A program made the position numbers and the translations under genes. From Algibacter miyuki (GTDB lineage: Bacteria; Bacteroidota; Bacteroidia; Flavobacteriales; Flavobacteriaceae), in assembly GCF_042427745.1 (NCBI RefSeq), contig NZ_JBHMFA010000005.1: a DNA stretch of 64,000 bases; one strand, 5' to 3'. Below, one piece after another: positions 52,504 through 62,327 of this stretch; position 1 is the stretch's first letter, and each line of letters starts with the position of its first letter. Under the pieces are notes generated by a model. The model had not been told where the DNA came from, did no database searches, and saw only the letters and a program-made list of their open reading frames with translations.

Positions 52504-53568
52504 ATGAAAGCTGAAATTTCCGCACATATAGATGAGTTATTAATAAATTCTGGACTGTTCCCTGATGTTAAACCATCACACCAAAATATTGTAAACTTCA
52601 ATTTTTCAGAAGAAACCATTTTAATAACAGGTGCTGCTGGCTCTATTGGCAGCGAACTTTCTAAACAACTCACAAATTGTCGTTTTAAAAAATTAATTCT
52701 TATAGATATTGCCGAATCTCCGTTGTTCGATTTAATGAATGCGTCGGAGTTTGAGAATAAACATAACATTCATTTTCAAATACTAAATATCACCCAAAAA
52801 GATTCATTACAGCACCTTTTTTCAACCTTCCAGCCTACTATAGTTTTTCATACTGCGGCCTATAAACATGTTCCTTTAATGGAGGCTAATCCTTTTGAAT
52901 CTATAAAAGTCAATATTTTTGCGACTAAACTATTAACCGATTTATCTTTAACTTTTGAAGTCAAAAAATTCATTTTTATTTCCACAGATAAAGCCGTAGA
53001 TCCTATTAGTGTTATGGGGATTTCAAAACGTATTTCTGAAGATTATATCGCTTTTTTATCTAAAACAAGTCCTAGTATTTTTTTAACAACACGCTTCGGA
53101 AATGTTTTTGGCTCTAACGGTTCGGTGGTTCCTTTATTCAAAAAACATATTGAAACCAATAGAACGCTTACTATAACACATAAAGAAATTTCAAGATATT
53201 TTATCAATAAGCAAAAGGCGTGTCAGCTCATTTTAAAAATAGCCAACAACGATAGCCATACAAGTGCCCTTTTTACATTTAACATGGGAAAACCAATCAA
53301 AATAAAACATTTAGTTGAACGGCTTCAGATATTTTGTAAAATAGAATCTGTTGATATTCGATTTTCAAAATTAAGAGACGGCGAAAAAATTCATGAACAT
53401 TTAGTCTCCAATAATGAAACTCTTCTCGCCACCGAGGATGAACAAATTTTCCTTGTTCAGAAAAACAATTCTACTCCATTTAATTCAAAAATTTTCGATC
53501 GCTTAAATAAAGTTTCTGCTTTTACTCCTCAAGTAAAGGTTAAGGAGATATTAATGAGTTACCTTTAA
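52504..53568 (+). CDS. Short nucleotide-sugar 4,6-dehydratase (CapD family)
   Basis: A 354-residue extended SDR. After a short lead of about 35 residues it has the NAD loop LITGAAGSIGSELSK, then VFHTAAYKHVPLMEANPFE, STDKAVDPISVMGISKR (Thr-Asp-Lys and the Lys of the active site) and TTRFGNVFGSNGSVVPLFKKHI. It aligns with the C-terminal half of the 650-residue paralogue at 59248 and lacks that protein's membrane and CoA-binding regions. It probably makes a UDP-4-keto-6-deoxy sugar. Its stop is 1 bp from the convergent proline dehydrogenase stop. Confidence 0.88.
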   Translation: MKAEISAHIDELLINSGLFPDVKPSHQNIVNFNFSEETILITGAAGSIGSELSKQLTNCRFKKLILIDIAESPLFDLMNASEFENKHNIHFQILNITQKDSLQHLFSTFQPTIVFHTAAYKHVPLMEANPFESIKVNIFATKLLTDLSLTFEVKKFIFISTDKAVDPISVMGISKRISEDYIAFLSKTSPSIFLTTRFGNVFGSNGSVVPLFKKHIETNRTLTITHKEISRYFINKQKACQLILKIANNDSHTSALFTFNMGKPIKIKHLVERLQIFCKIESVDIRFSKLRDGEKIHEHLVSNNETLLATEDEQIFLVQKNNSTPFNSKIFDRLNKVSAFTPQVKVKEILMSYL

Positions 53569-53569
53569 T

Positions 53570-54745
53570 TTATTCTGCTTTTCGTCTCGTTTTTTCTTGC
53601 TTTAAAAGAGCGAGTTCTCGTCCTGTTTGCCCTGCTACAGAGGTGTTTTCTTCAGCGCGTCTAATCAAATACGGCATCACATCTTTTACCGGACCAAACG
53701 GCATATACTTAGCCACATTATAACCTTCGTGGGCCAAATTATAACTAATATGATCGCTCATGCCGTATAATTGGCCAAACCAAACACGTTCGTCATTATT
53801 TTTAATCCCTAATTTATCCATAAGTTCCATGAGTAAATACGAACTATCCTCATTATGAGTTCCAGCAAAAACCGACATGTCCTTGATGTTTTCTAACATA
53901 TAATTTAAAGCCTTATTAAAATTAGCATCCGTAGCAGCTTTACTAATACAAATTGGTGATGGATACCCTTTAGTTTCTGCTCTATCATTTTCTTTTTCCA
54001 TATAGGCACCACGTACCAATTTAAAACCCAGAAAATATCCAGCAGCTTTGGCTTTGGCATGTTCAGACGTTAAAAACGCCATACGATCATGCCGATACAT
54101 TTGCAACGTATTATAAACAATTGGCTTTTCCGTATTATATTTAACCATCATTTTGGTTATTAAATTATCGGCTGCATCCTGCATCCAGCTTTCTTCGGCA
54201 TCAATTAAAACAGCGACATCATAAGCCTTAGCTTTTGCACAAACCTGATCAAATCGGCTCACAATTCTATCCCATTCTTCCTGTTCAACAATTGTTAAAG
54301 TTCCATTTTTCGATAATTTCTCATATAAATAAAAACGACCAAAGGCTGACGGTTTAAAAACGGCAATAGGAATGGCTTGCAAGTTTTTTGCGAATTCGAT
54401 AATTTTTAATAACTTATTTAAGGCCGCGTCAAACTCCTTTTCACTTTCTTTTCCTTCAACAGAATAATCTAAAACCGAACTCACCCCCTTGTCATACATC
54501 TTCTCAATAACAGGTAAGCAGTCGTCTTCGTTTACACCTCCACAAAAATGATCGAAGACTGTAGAACGAATTAATCCTTCAATAGGCAAATGTGCTTTTA
54601 AAGCAAAATTAGTTGCCACTGTTCCAATGCGCACCAAGGGTTCTATTGAAATCATCTTAAATAAAAAGTAAGCTCTTTCAAGTTCCGAATCACTTTTTAA
54701 AGAAAATGCGACTTTAGTGTTATTAAATATCAAATTCGTATTCAT
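53570..54745 (-). CDS. Proline dehydrogenase
   Basis: A 391-residue flavin enzyme that oxidises proline to pyrroline-5-carboxylate at the membrane. I place the start at 54745 (MNTNLIFNNTKVAFSL); the frame from 54763 adds only MQKKGQ. Family segments include FDHFCGGVNEDDCLP, VLIDAEESWMQDAADN, FKLVRGAYMEKENDRAE, GTHNEDSSY and YGMSDHISYNLA, and the substrate-binding Arg pair LIRRAEENTSV. It is the short bacterial form without a fused dehydrogenase. TATATTTG at 54768-54761 may be its -7 box. Divergent from aroB. Confidence 0.94.
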   Translation of the reverse strand: MNTNLIFNNTKVAFSLKSDSELERAYFLFKMISIEPLVRIGTVATNFALKAHLPIEGLIRSTVFDHFCGGVNEDDCLPVIEKMYDKGVSSVLDYSVEGKESEKEFDAALNKLLKIIEFAKNLQAIPIAVFKPSAFGRFYLYEKLSKNGTLTIVEQEEWDRIVSRFDQVCAKAKAYDVAVLIDAEESWMQDAADNLITKMMVKYNTEKPIVYNTLQMYRHDRMAFLTSEHAKAKAAGYFLGFKLVRGAYMEKENDRAETKGYPSPICISKAATDANFNKALNYMLENIKDMSVFAGTHNEDSSYLLMELMDKLGIKNNDERVWFGQLYGMSDHISYNLAHEGYNVAKYMPFGPVKDVMPYLIRRAEENTSVAGQTGRELALLKQEKTRRKAE

Positions 54746-54837
54746 TTGCCCTTTTTTTTGCAAATATAATTATAGCTAAGTTATCATTTTATATAAAATC
54801 TCCTTAATTTCACATTCTTAAAAAGTTTAAATATTTT

Positions 54838-55905
54838 ATGGATTCTATTAGCACAAAAAACTGTACAATACACTTTAATAACACTTGTTATTCATCATTA
54901 AATAAACATCTTTTAGAAAACAATTTTTCTAAAATTTTTATTTTAGTAGATGAAAATACTCATGAGCATTGTTTACCTATACTACTTCCTCAAATTGAAA
55001 CTGAAGCTGTAATCGAAATTATTGAAATTGAGTCTGGTGAAATAAATAAAACTATAGATACCTGTGTAGGCGTTTGGAATACCTTATCGGAATTAAATGC
55101 CGACCGTAAAAGTTTACTGATAAATATTGGCGGTGGTGTTATTACCGATTTAGGTGGTTTTGTGGCTTGCACCTTTAAGCGTGGAATTTCATACATTAAT
55201 GTTCCAACCACTTTACTTTCTATGGTTGATGCTTCTGTTGGAGGAAAAACCGGCGTTGATTTAGGACATTTAAAAAACCAAGTTGGTGTTATTAGCAACC
55301 CCGATTTAGTGTTAATTGACACAAAATATCTGGATACATTAGCAACGAACCAAATGCGTTCGGGTTTGGCAGAAATGTTAAAACATGGGTTAATAACCGG
55401 CGAAACTTATTGGAGTAAATTTGAAGATTTATCTAAACTATCACTCGATGATTTAGACGGATTAATTTATGAGTCCGTTTTAATTAAAAAGAATGTTGTT
55501 GAAGAAGATCCTTTTGAAAATGGTTTGAGAAAAACACTTAATTTTGGACATACCCTTGGGCACGCCATTGAATCTTATTTTTTAAGTCACCCCAAAAAAA
55601 CCACGTTATTACATGGCGAAGCTGTTGTTGTAGGAATGATTTTAGCTTGCTATATTTCTACTGAACTTACTGGATTTCCAAAAGAAACAACTTTAAAAAT
55701 CAAAGATTTATTTGTAAGCTATTATGGCAAAATAACCATTGATAAAAGTGAGCTACCTGAGATTATAGATCTTCTCAAGTACGATAAGAAAAATAATCAT
55801 GGTAATATTAACTTCGTATTACTTGAGGCTATTGGCGTTACTAAAATCGACTGTTTAGTTGATGATACCGTAATTATGGATGCCTTTGAATTCTACGCCA
55901 ATTAA
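54838..55905 (+). CDS. aroB: 3-dehydroquinate synthase
   Basis: The second shikimate pathway enzyme, using NAD+ and a divalent metal. The 355-residue product has GGGVITDLGGFVACTFKRGI, the active-site PTTLLSMVDASVGGKTGVD, and metal-ligand segments LAEMLKHGLI and LNFGHTLGHAIES with LLHGEAVVVGM. Length is typical. It is divergent from proline dehydrogenase and ends at a strong bidirectional terminator. No other aro genes are nearby. Confidence 0.96.
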   Translation: MDSISTKNCTIHFNNTCYSSLNKHLLENNFSKIFILVDENTHEHCLPILLPQIETEAVIEIIEIESGEINKTIDTCVGVWNTLSELNADRKSLLINIGGGVITDLGGFVACTFKRGISYINVPTTLLSMVDASVGGKTGVDLGHLKNQVGVISNPDLVLIDTKYLDTLATNQMRSGLAEMLKHGLITGETYWSKFEDLSKLSLDDLDGLIYESVLIKKNVVEEDPFENGLRKTLNFGHTLGHAIESYFLSHPKKTTLLHGEAVVVGMILACYISTELTGFPKETTLKIKDLFVSYYGKITIDKSELPEIIDLLKYDKKNNHGNINFVLLEAIGVTKIDCLVDDTVIMDAFEFYAN

Positions 55906-55956
55906 TTTCTGATATACATTATTCTCCTTTCTACAAAAGTAGAAAATAAGTAACAA

Positions 55957-55999
55957 AAAAAAACTTGTTTTAGTCTAATCAACTAAAACAAGTTTTTTT
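55957..55999. terminator. Bidirectional terminator
   Basis: A perfect 18-bp stem (55957-55974 with 55982-55999) and 7-nt loop, with A-tract and T-tract arms. It lies between convergent aroB and the Wzc-like gene and should terminate both. Confidence 0.88.
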
Positions 56000-56038
56000 G
56001 TTTAAAATATAAATTAAGAATACAAATCTTAAGGTTAA

Positions 56039-58417
56039 TTATGCCTTGTTTTTTCTAAACCATCCCTTTTTCTTTGGTGCACCATAATAACCATACTTGG
56101 CACCATAACCGAAGTTAGATTGATCAACATCATTTACAACAAGCATCATTCCGTTTAATTTTTCATCGGCATGAATTTCCTTGGTAAAGTTTAAAATTTC
56201 TTTTTCAGTATAACCTGCTCTAGTAATGTAAAATGTATGAGCAGCGTATTTACTAATTAATAAAGTATCAGTAACCAGCATAGAAGGTGCCGTATCAACG
56301 ATTACATAATCATAATCTGAAGAAACAGTGTCAAACAATTCCTTAACACGATCACTCATCAATAATTCAGCAGGGTTTGGTGGAATTTTACCTGAAAACA
56401 TTAAATCTATTTTAATATCATTAACGGCATGTTCACTAATGGTATTATTTAATTGAATTGATTCATCAGCAATAAATTCGGTAAAACCTACATTCGATTC
56501 TTCTTTTCCTTCAATATCCCTAATGGTTGAGAAAATTTGCGGATTTCTAATATCTCCTCCAATAAGTAAAACTTTTTTATTTGTACTTGCTAAAGTTAAA
56601 GCCATATTCATACTGAAAAAAGACTTACCTTCTCCATTAATAGTCGATGTTACAAACATGACATTATTGTAACTTTCTGCCGATCGTCCTCTTCTAACAA
56701 AATCAAAATTAGTTCTTATAATTCTAAAAGACTCTGATAATACTGATCGATCATTACGTTCTACTAATTTTTTATCACTTTTAGCCAACCTAGGTACTTC
56801 CCCTAGAATTGTTATATTTTTAATAGCGTTATGCAAATCCTCTCTATTGTGGATTTTTGTATCTAGTAAATCTCTAGCGTAGATAAATCCAAACGGTATT
56901 AGAAAACCAAAAAATAAGGCACCAATGTAAAGCACTTTACCATCCATGGTAACCTCTCCATAGGAATAGGCATCATCAATAATTTTTAAATTAGGTGTAG
57001 TTGCTGTTAACGTAATAGCTGCTTCCTCTCTTTTCTCTAATAAAAACAAATAAATTTGTTCCTTAATACCTTGTTTCCTTTCAATAGAGCGAAGTTTACT
57101 CTCTTGTCCTGGTACGGCATAAATTTTAGAACTCAATCTCGTAGATTGATTTTGAAGACTATTAATTTGTATATCTAACGCTTGTTTAGAATTCTTTATA
57201 TTATTATTTAAATTACTCTTTATCCCTTTTAAAGTTTCATTTAACTCTAATACGATAGGATTTCTTTCACCTGCACTTTGCAGCTTACTGTCACGCTCTC
57301 TTAAAAGTTCATTATATTTAGAAGACAGTGTACTAATTGAAGCATCACCCAATCCTAAATTAGAAGGAATTGGAGCAAATGTACTATCATCACCTAAAGA
57401 TTCTGTCATATAATTAAGTTTCCTTAATTCTGTTTTAGCCCCATCAATTTGTTGTTCATTTAGTGTGCTTGACGCTAAAAATTGCCCCGCTTCAGAGGCT
57501 ACATCTGTAATTTTATTAACGGTTTTATACCTAACAATATTATTATCAACATTAACCAAGTCGTAAGTTATAGAATCAATTCTTTTTTCAATAAACTTAA
57601 CCGTGTTCTCTGATCGTATATTTTTTTTCTCTAAAGTTGTTTTGTTATAAGTTTCTATAACGGTATTAATAACGTCTTTAGCTTTCTGTAACACGTTATC
57701 TTCATAATAAATAGATAAAACTTTCGATGATTTCGCAATTGGAGAAACCGAAACGTTATTATTAAGAAATGTAGCCACAGTCATAACAGGAGTTACTTTA
57801 ACTCTAATTGTTGTAGTGTAAACCCCCTGATAACCATCTCTAGGCATTAGAACCAAACTACCATATATTGTAGATATGTTTTTTCCAAAAGTCATTTTTT
57901 GTGGAACATCATCCTCTAACACTCTATAATTAAATTCTGTTGCCGAAATAACATCCACATAAAAATTGAAATCTATATTATCAACAATAGAATCAGAAAG
58001 AATAAAATTGACATGAAATGGATTGCTTTTATATAACTCATATTCATTCACCCTACCTGCTGCAAAATATTGTATATTTAAATTCAATTTTTTAACAATG
58101 TCCTTCATGAATGTTCTAGAAGTCATTACTTGAATTTCATCATCTACTTCTGCAGCTTCATTTTCAGAAAAAAGAGATAATTCTTTCAATGCGTTTGCCC
58201 CTCCCGTACCGTCATTATCACCAAGAAGCATAATTTTAGCCGTAGCTCCATACTTTGGTATGGTAGTTCTTATTTGAAAATAAGCTAAAACACCAAAAAA
58301 CAATATGCTAATTACAAACCAAATCCAATGTTTGGTATATAAACCTATTGTTTTTTTTAAATTAAAATGATTCGAACTTGCGTGTTCCGAATCTAATCTG
58401 TTCTCATTTGAAATCAT
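56039..58417 (-). CDS. Wzc-like polysaccharide co-polymerase and tyrosine kinase
   Basis: A 792-residue inner-membrane protein. A Wzz domain with flanking membrane helices (about 30-50 and 500-525) frames a long periplasmic coiled-coil region. The cytoplasmic BY-kinase domain (about 560-792) has Walker A INGEGKSFFS, Walker A' KVLLIGGDIRNPQ and Walker B YDYVIVDTAPSM, and ends in a Tyr-rich cluster (NFGYGAKYGYYG). The first Asp of the usual Walker A' motif (DxDxR) is Gly here. It partners with the Wza-like exporter 10 bp upstream to control polymer length and export. Confidence 0.93.
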   Translation of the reverse strand: MISNENRLDSEHASSNHFNLKKTIGLYTKHWIWFVISILFFGVLAYFQIRTTIPKYGATAKIMLLGDNDGTGGANALKELSLFSENEAAEVDDEIQVMTSRTFMKDIVKKLNLNIQYFAAGRVNEYELYKSNPFHVNFILSDSIVDNIDFNFYVDVISATEFNYRVLEDDVPQKMTFGKNISTIYGSLVLMPRDGYQGVYTTTIRVKVTPVMTVATFLNNNVSVSPIAKSSKVLSIYYEDNVLQKAKDVINTVIETYNKTTLEKKNIRSENTVKFIEKRIDSITYDLVNVDNNIVRYKTVNKITDVASEAGQFLASSTLNEQQIDGAKTELRKLNYMTESLGDDSTFAPIPSNLGLGDASISTLSSKYNELLRERDSKLQSAGERNPIVLELNETLKGIKSNLNNNIKNSKQALDIQINSLQNQSTRLSSKIYAVPGQESKLRSIERKQGIKEQIYLFLLEKREEAAITLTATTPNLKIIDDAYSYGEVTMDGKVLYIGALFFGFLIPFGFIYARDLLDTKIHNREDLHNAIKNITILGEVPRLAKSDKKLVERNDRSVLSESFRIIRTNFDFVRRGRSAESYNNVMFVTSTINGEGKSFFSMNMALTLASTNKKVLLIGGDIRNPQIFSTIRDIEGKEESNVGFTEFIADESIQLNNTISEHAVNDIKIDLMFSGKIPPNPAELLMSDRVKELFDTVSSDYDYVIVDTAPSMLVTDTLLISKYAAHTFYITRAGYTEKEILNFTKEIHADEKLNGMMLVVNDVDQSNFGYGAKYGYYGAPKKKGWFRKNKA

Positions 58418-58427
58418 ATAAAAAGGC

Positions 58428-59204
58428 CTAATTTCTAGTTACAAAAATAAGTGCTGTTGTCAACACAAAAGAGGTTATACTAATAATAGTTCCAATTCTA
58501 CTATCTCCGGAAGCTCCACTTACAGCAGAGTTATTTGGCTCAACGTAAATATAATCATTTTGCGTTAAATAGAACACAGGAGAATTAAACACTTCTTTAC
58601 TAGTTAAATCTACCCTTGTGTAAGTTTTAGACCCATTAAAATCTCTAATGACCAAAATATTATCTCGTCTACCTTTTATATTTAAATCACCAGCCAATCC
58701 CAATGCCTCTAAAATAGATATGCGCTCTCCAGATACAGGATATACTCCTGGACTATTAACAGCTCCAGCCACTGTAATTCTAAAATTTGTAAACGTAATT
58801 ATAACGACTGGATCTTTAAGAAGCTGGCCTTCTTCAAATTTTTTCTTAAATAATTCCTTTGCTTCTTCAATGGTTAAGCCCACCAATTTAACTTTACCAA
58901 GCACGGGATAATCAATATTTCCTTCGGTATCAATTAGGTAAGTTATAAACTGTCCTTGACTACCAGATTCCATAACTAAATTGTACGGTTTTGTAACTGT
59001 CAAATCCAACGTTGAAACATAAATACTTAAGATATCACCATACTTTAGTTTGGCTTTAAACGTATCTGTATCTACTATGGTTTCAAAATTCTTAGCATTT
59101 TGAAAGTAAACAATATCTTTCTTTGTTTGACAAGAAGTTAAACAAAGAAACGACATAACAATAGTGGCAAAAACAAATTTGCCTTTAAAAAAAGATGTTA
59201 TCAT
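58428..59204 (-). CDS. Wza-like polysaccharide export lipoprotein
   Basis: A 258-residue outer-membrane lipoprotein. The signal peptide ends in the lipobox LTSC (Cys 25). The polysaccharide biosynthesis/export domain follows (KLKYGDILSIYVSTLDL), then SLBB domains (GKVKLVGLTIEEAKELFKKKF and ITVAGAVNSPGVYPVSGERISILEALGLAGDL). A C-terminal hydrophobic helix (about 235-255) may span the outer membrane. It is shorter than E. coli Wza. The Wzc-like gene lies 10 bp downstream. Confidence 0.93.
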   Translation of the reverse strand: MITSFFKGKFVFATIVMSFLCLTSCQTKKDIVYFQNAKNFETIVDTDTFKAKLKYGDILSIYVSTLDLTVTKPYNLVMESGSQGQFITYLIDTEGNIDYPVLGKVKLVGLTIEEAKELFKKKFEEGQLLKDPVVIITFTNFRITVAGAVNSPGVYPVSGERISILEALGLAGDLNIKGRRDNILVIRDFNGSKTYTRVDLTSKEVFNSPVFYLTQNDYIYVEPNNSAVSGASGDSRIGTIISITSFVLTTALIFVTRN

Positions 59205-59247
59205 TAAAATAGAAATTTGGGAGTAAGGTATTAAATATTAAAGACAA

Positions 59248-61200
59248 TTAGCGGTTAACAATATTTTTATCCACTTTATTGTCAACTATACCTTTAACTT
59301 TCTTATAAGTTTGTACACGCTTATCAAATCTTTCATAGTCTGAATTATTTGATTTGTACTCAGGAATTAAGCGTTTCATCTTTAGAACGATATTATTATT
59401 CTGAAAACGATTTGTGATGCACAACTCTTCAATAGAAGCCTTAATGCGCTCATAATCTAACTCACGTGTTTTACTAATTAGAATTTTCTTACTGTAGGTA
59501 GCTAAAGTGTTTTCACCATTAGCCAATAATTCTTCATATAGTTTTTCTCCTGGTCTTAAACCCGTAATCTTAATGTCAATATCCTCAGGGTAGCGTAAAC
59601 CTGATAATTTAATCATGTTTTTAGCTAAATCAAATATCTTAACAGATTCACCCATATCGAATATAAATATTTCACCACCTTTCCCCATACTTCCTGCCTC
59701 TAATACTAATTGAGACGCTTCTGGAATAGTCATAAAATATCTTGTGATTTCGCTGTCTGTTACCGTTAATGGTCCGCCATTTTCAATTTGTTTCTTGAAT
59801 AAAGGAATTACAGAACCATTAGAACCTAAAACATTACCAAATCTTGTTGTAATAAACTTTGTTTTACTTTCTTTTTGCAAACATGTAATATACATTTCTG
59901 CCATACGTTTCGTTGCTCCCATCACACTAGTTGGGTTAACAGCCTTATCGGTAGAAACAAATACAAATTTCTTAACATTATATCGTGACGATGTATCAGC
60001 AAGTAGCTTTGTTCCGTTTACGTTGATCTTAATAGCTTCATAAGGTGTTTTTTCCATTAATGGCACATGCTTGTAGGCTGCAGCATGAAAAACCATCGTT
60101 GGTTTATATTCCTGAAAAATACTATCTATTCTTAAACCATCTCTAATATCCGCAACTATTGCAGTATAATCTGTCTTTCCTGCTCTTTTTAAATCTTGTT
60201 CTACATCATATAAAGGCGATTCCGCTTGATCCACTAAAATTAAATGTTTCACATCAAACTCAGCCAATTGTCTTACCAACTCACTACCTATAGAACCAGC
60301 AGCTCCAGTAACTAAAACTGTTTCCCCACTAAATTCATTTTGTAAGGTAGGCGAATTAATTTCTATAGGCGCTCTACCTAACAAATCTTCGATTTGTACT
60401 TGTTTTATTTGCTTAGAACTTAGCTCTCCATTAATCCAATTATCAATAGGTGGTACTTTTGTTATTTTAACATTTGCTACAGATAAATTTTCTATCAAAG
60501 CAATTAATTTACCAGAACTAACACTTTCCGAAGCTACCACAATTTCATCAATACCATTGTTTGCCGCGAAAATAGGTGTAACTTGACCAAAAGACATAAT
60601 GGGCACACCATTAATATTCTTACCTTTCTTTTTTGTGTTATCATCTATAAAACCAACAACAACGTAACTTAACGTGGTATTATTCACTAAGGCATTATAA
60701 GTTACAATCCCTTCATCACCTGATCCGTATATTAAAATACGTTTGCTTGCTAATAATTTACATTGCAAATGCTTGAAAGCCATTTTAAAAACAAGACGGC
60801 TAGCACTTAACACGGTAAAACTCATAATAGCATGAAAAGCAATTATAGTTGCCGGAACAGTAAAGTTAGAAACTACTCCAAATTTATTATTCAGTGTTAC
60901 CAATAAACCTGTAATTCCAGCAATTAATACCACAGATTTAAATAAGTTAACCACATCGGTAAAGCCGGTATGTCTAATTACACTTTTAAACGATCCAACA
61001 ATTAAGAAACTCGCTACTGAAATCGTAAAGATAAAAGGAACTTGTAACCAAAATTGACCAACGTTAAAATTGAATGAAAAGTTAAACCTAATAAAGTAAG
61101 CTATAAAAAAAGTAGCCATTACTATTAATAGGTCAATAGCAAAAACAAGCCATTTAGAGGCATATTTCTGCGAATGTTTAGCAAAGTAGTTTATAATCAT
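59248..61200 (-). CDS. Membrane-bound nucleotide-sugar 4,6-dehydratase (PglF/WbpM family)
   Basis: A 650-residue protein with four N-terminal membrane segments (about 15-130) and a CoA-binding-like Rossmann region (about 145-265). The C-terminal dehydratase domain (about 290-600) has LVTGAAGSIGSELVRQ, STDKAVNPTSVMGATKRMAE and TTRFGNVLGSNGSVIPLFKKQ. The domain order is that of PglF/WbpM/CapD, which make UDP-4-keto-6-deoxy-GlcNAc. It overlaps the aminotransferase gene by 4 bp, so a PglF-PglE pairing is likely. No acetyltransferase gene is in the window. Confidence 0.93.
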   Translation of the reverse strand: MIINYFAKHSQKYASKWLVFAIDLLIVMATFFIAYFIRFNFSFNFNVGQFWLQVPFIFTISVASFLIVGSFKSVIRHTGFTDVVNLFKSVVLIAGITGLLVTLNNKFGVVSNFTVPATIIAFHAIMSFTVLSASRLVFKMAFKHLQCKLLASKRILIYGSGDEGIVTYNALVNNTTLSYVVVGFIDDNTKKKGKNINGVPIMSFGQVTPIFAANNGIDEIVVASESVSSGKLIALIENLSVANVKITKVPPIDNWINGELSSKQIKQVQIEDLLGRAPIEINSPTLQNEFSGETVLVTGAAGSIGSELVRQLAEFDVKHLILVDQAESPLYDVEQDLKRAGKTDYTAIVADIRDGLRIDSIFQEYKPTMVFHAAAYKHVPLMEKTPYEAIKINVNGTKLLADTSSRYNVKKFVFVSTDKAVNPTSVMGATKRMAEMYITCLQKESKTKFITTRFGNVLGSNGSVIPLFKKQIENGGPLTVTDSEITRYFMTIPEASQLVLEAGSMGKGGEIFIFDMGESVKIFDLAKNMIKLSGLRYPEDIDIKITGLRPGEKLYEELLANGENTLATYSKKILISKTRELDYERIKASIEELCITNRFQNNNIVLKMKRLIPEYKSNNSDYERFDKRVQTYKKVKGIVDNKVDKNIVNR

Positions 61201-62327
61201 GAGTTTGGGGTATTTAAAATTATGGTCACTATTCGTTGTAAGTCAGTTTCCGTTAAATTAGAGCCACTTGGCAAACAAAGCCCTTTTTCAAAAAGGTCTT
61301 CCGATGTTCCATCTGTAAAATGTAAACAATCTTTAAACACAGGTTGTTGGTGCATAGGCTTCCAAAGTGGTCTAGACTCTATATCATCCTCAAATAAGGC
61401 CATTCTAATTTTTTCACGAGTTTCAAACGAATCTGTTTTCACACATGAAATCCATCTATTAGATAAACTGCCTGTAGGTTCTTCAAGGAATTCAATAGTA
61501 TCAAGTTGTGCTAAGTGTGCTTTATAAAATTCATAATTAGCACGTCTTGCCGCCACTCTAGCATCAAGCACTTCCATTTGTCCACGTCCAATTCCTGCTA
61601 AAACATTACTCATTCGGTAATTATAACCTACTTGAGAATGTTGATAATGCGGCGCGTCGTCTCTGGCTTGGGTTGATAAAAACACGGCTTTATCCTTTAA
61701 ACCTTTCGTTTTTGTAATTAAAGCACCCCCGCCAGAAGTTGTTATTATTTTATTTCCATTAAAAGACAAAATACCAAAATCGGAAAGTGCTCCGCAGGCT
61801 TTACCTTTATATTTACTACCTAAAGCTTCAGCACTATCTTCCACAACAGGAATACCATACTTTTCAGCAATAGCATTTATTTCGTTAGCCTTATATGGCA
61901 TACCGTATAAATGTACAGCAATAATGGCTTTAGGTTTTTTATATTTTTCTATTCTATCTAAAATCGCAATTTCTAACAATTCCGGAGACATGTTCCACGT
62001 ATCTCTTTCACTGTCAATAAAAACCGGTGTTCCTCCCAAATAAAGAATTGGATTTGCAGATGCCGAAAACGTAAAGCTTTGACACAGTACTTCATCGCCT
62101 TGGGATACACCAATGATCTCTAGTGCTAAATGAATTGAAGCAGTACCTGAACTTAAAACAGCAACTTCGTGATTTCCACCTAAAGCCCTTTTAATATCAT
62201 CTTCAAAACCATTAACATTTGGCCCCAAAGGTGCAATCCAATTTGTTTCAAAAGCCTCATTTACAAACTTTTGTTCGGTTCCCCCCATGTGAGGTGAAGA
62301 TAGATAAATTTTAGTTTTTGTTAGCAT
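61197..62327 (-). CDS. DegT/DnrJ/EryC1/StrS-type sugar aminotransferase
   Basis: A 376-residue PLP enzyme of the sugar aminotransferase family. Motifs include LSSGTASIHLALEIIGVSQGDEVLCQSFTF and the PLP Asp in VVEDSAEALGSKYKGKACGALSDFG, with the Schiff-base Lys in FNGNKIITTSGGG. NYRMSNVLAGIGRGQME is also characteristic. It is close in type to PglE, which aminates UDP-4-keto-6-deoxy-GlcNAc. It is translationally coupled to the PglF-type gene (4-bp overlap). Confidence 0.92.
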   Translation of the reverse strand: MLTKTKIYLSSPHMGGTEQKFVNEAFETNWIAPLGPNVNGFEDDIKRALGGNHEVAVLSSGTASIHLALEIIGVSQGDEVLCQSFTFSASANPILYLGGTPVFIDSERDTWNMSPELLEIAILDRIEKYKKPKAIIAVHLYGMPYKANEINAIAEKYGIPVVEDSAEALGSKYKGKACGALSDFGILSFNGNKIITTSGGGALITKTKGLKDKAVFLSTQARDDAPHYQHSQVGYNYRMSNVLAGIGRGQMEVLDARVAARRANYEFYKAHLAQLDTIEFLEEPTGSLSNRWISCVKTDSFETREKIRMALFEDDIESRPLWKPMHQQPVFKDCLHFTDGTSEDLFEKGLCLPSGSNLTETDLQRIVTIILNTPNS

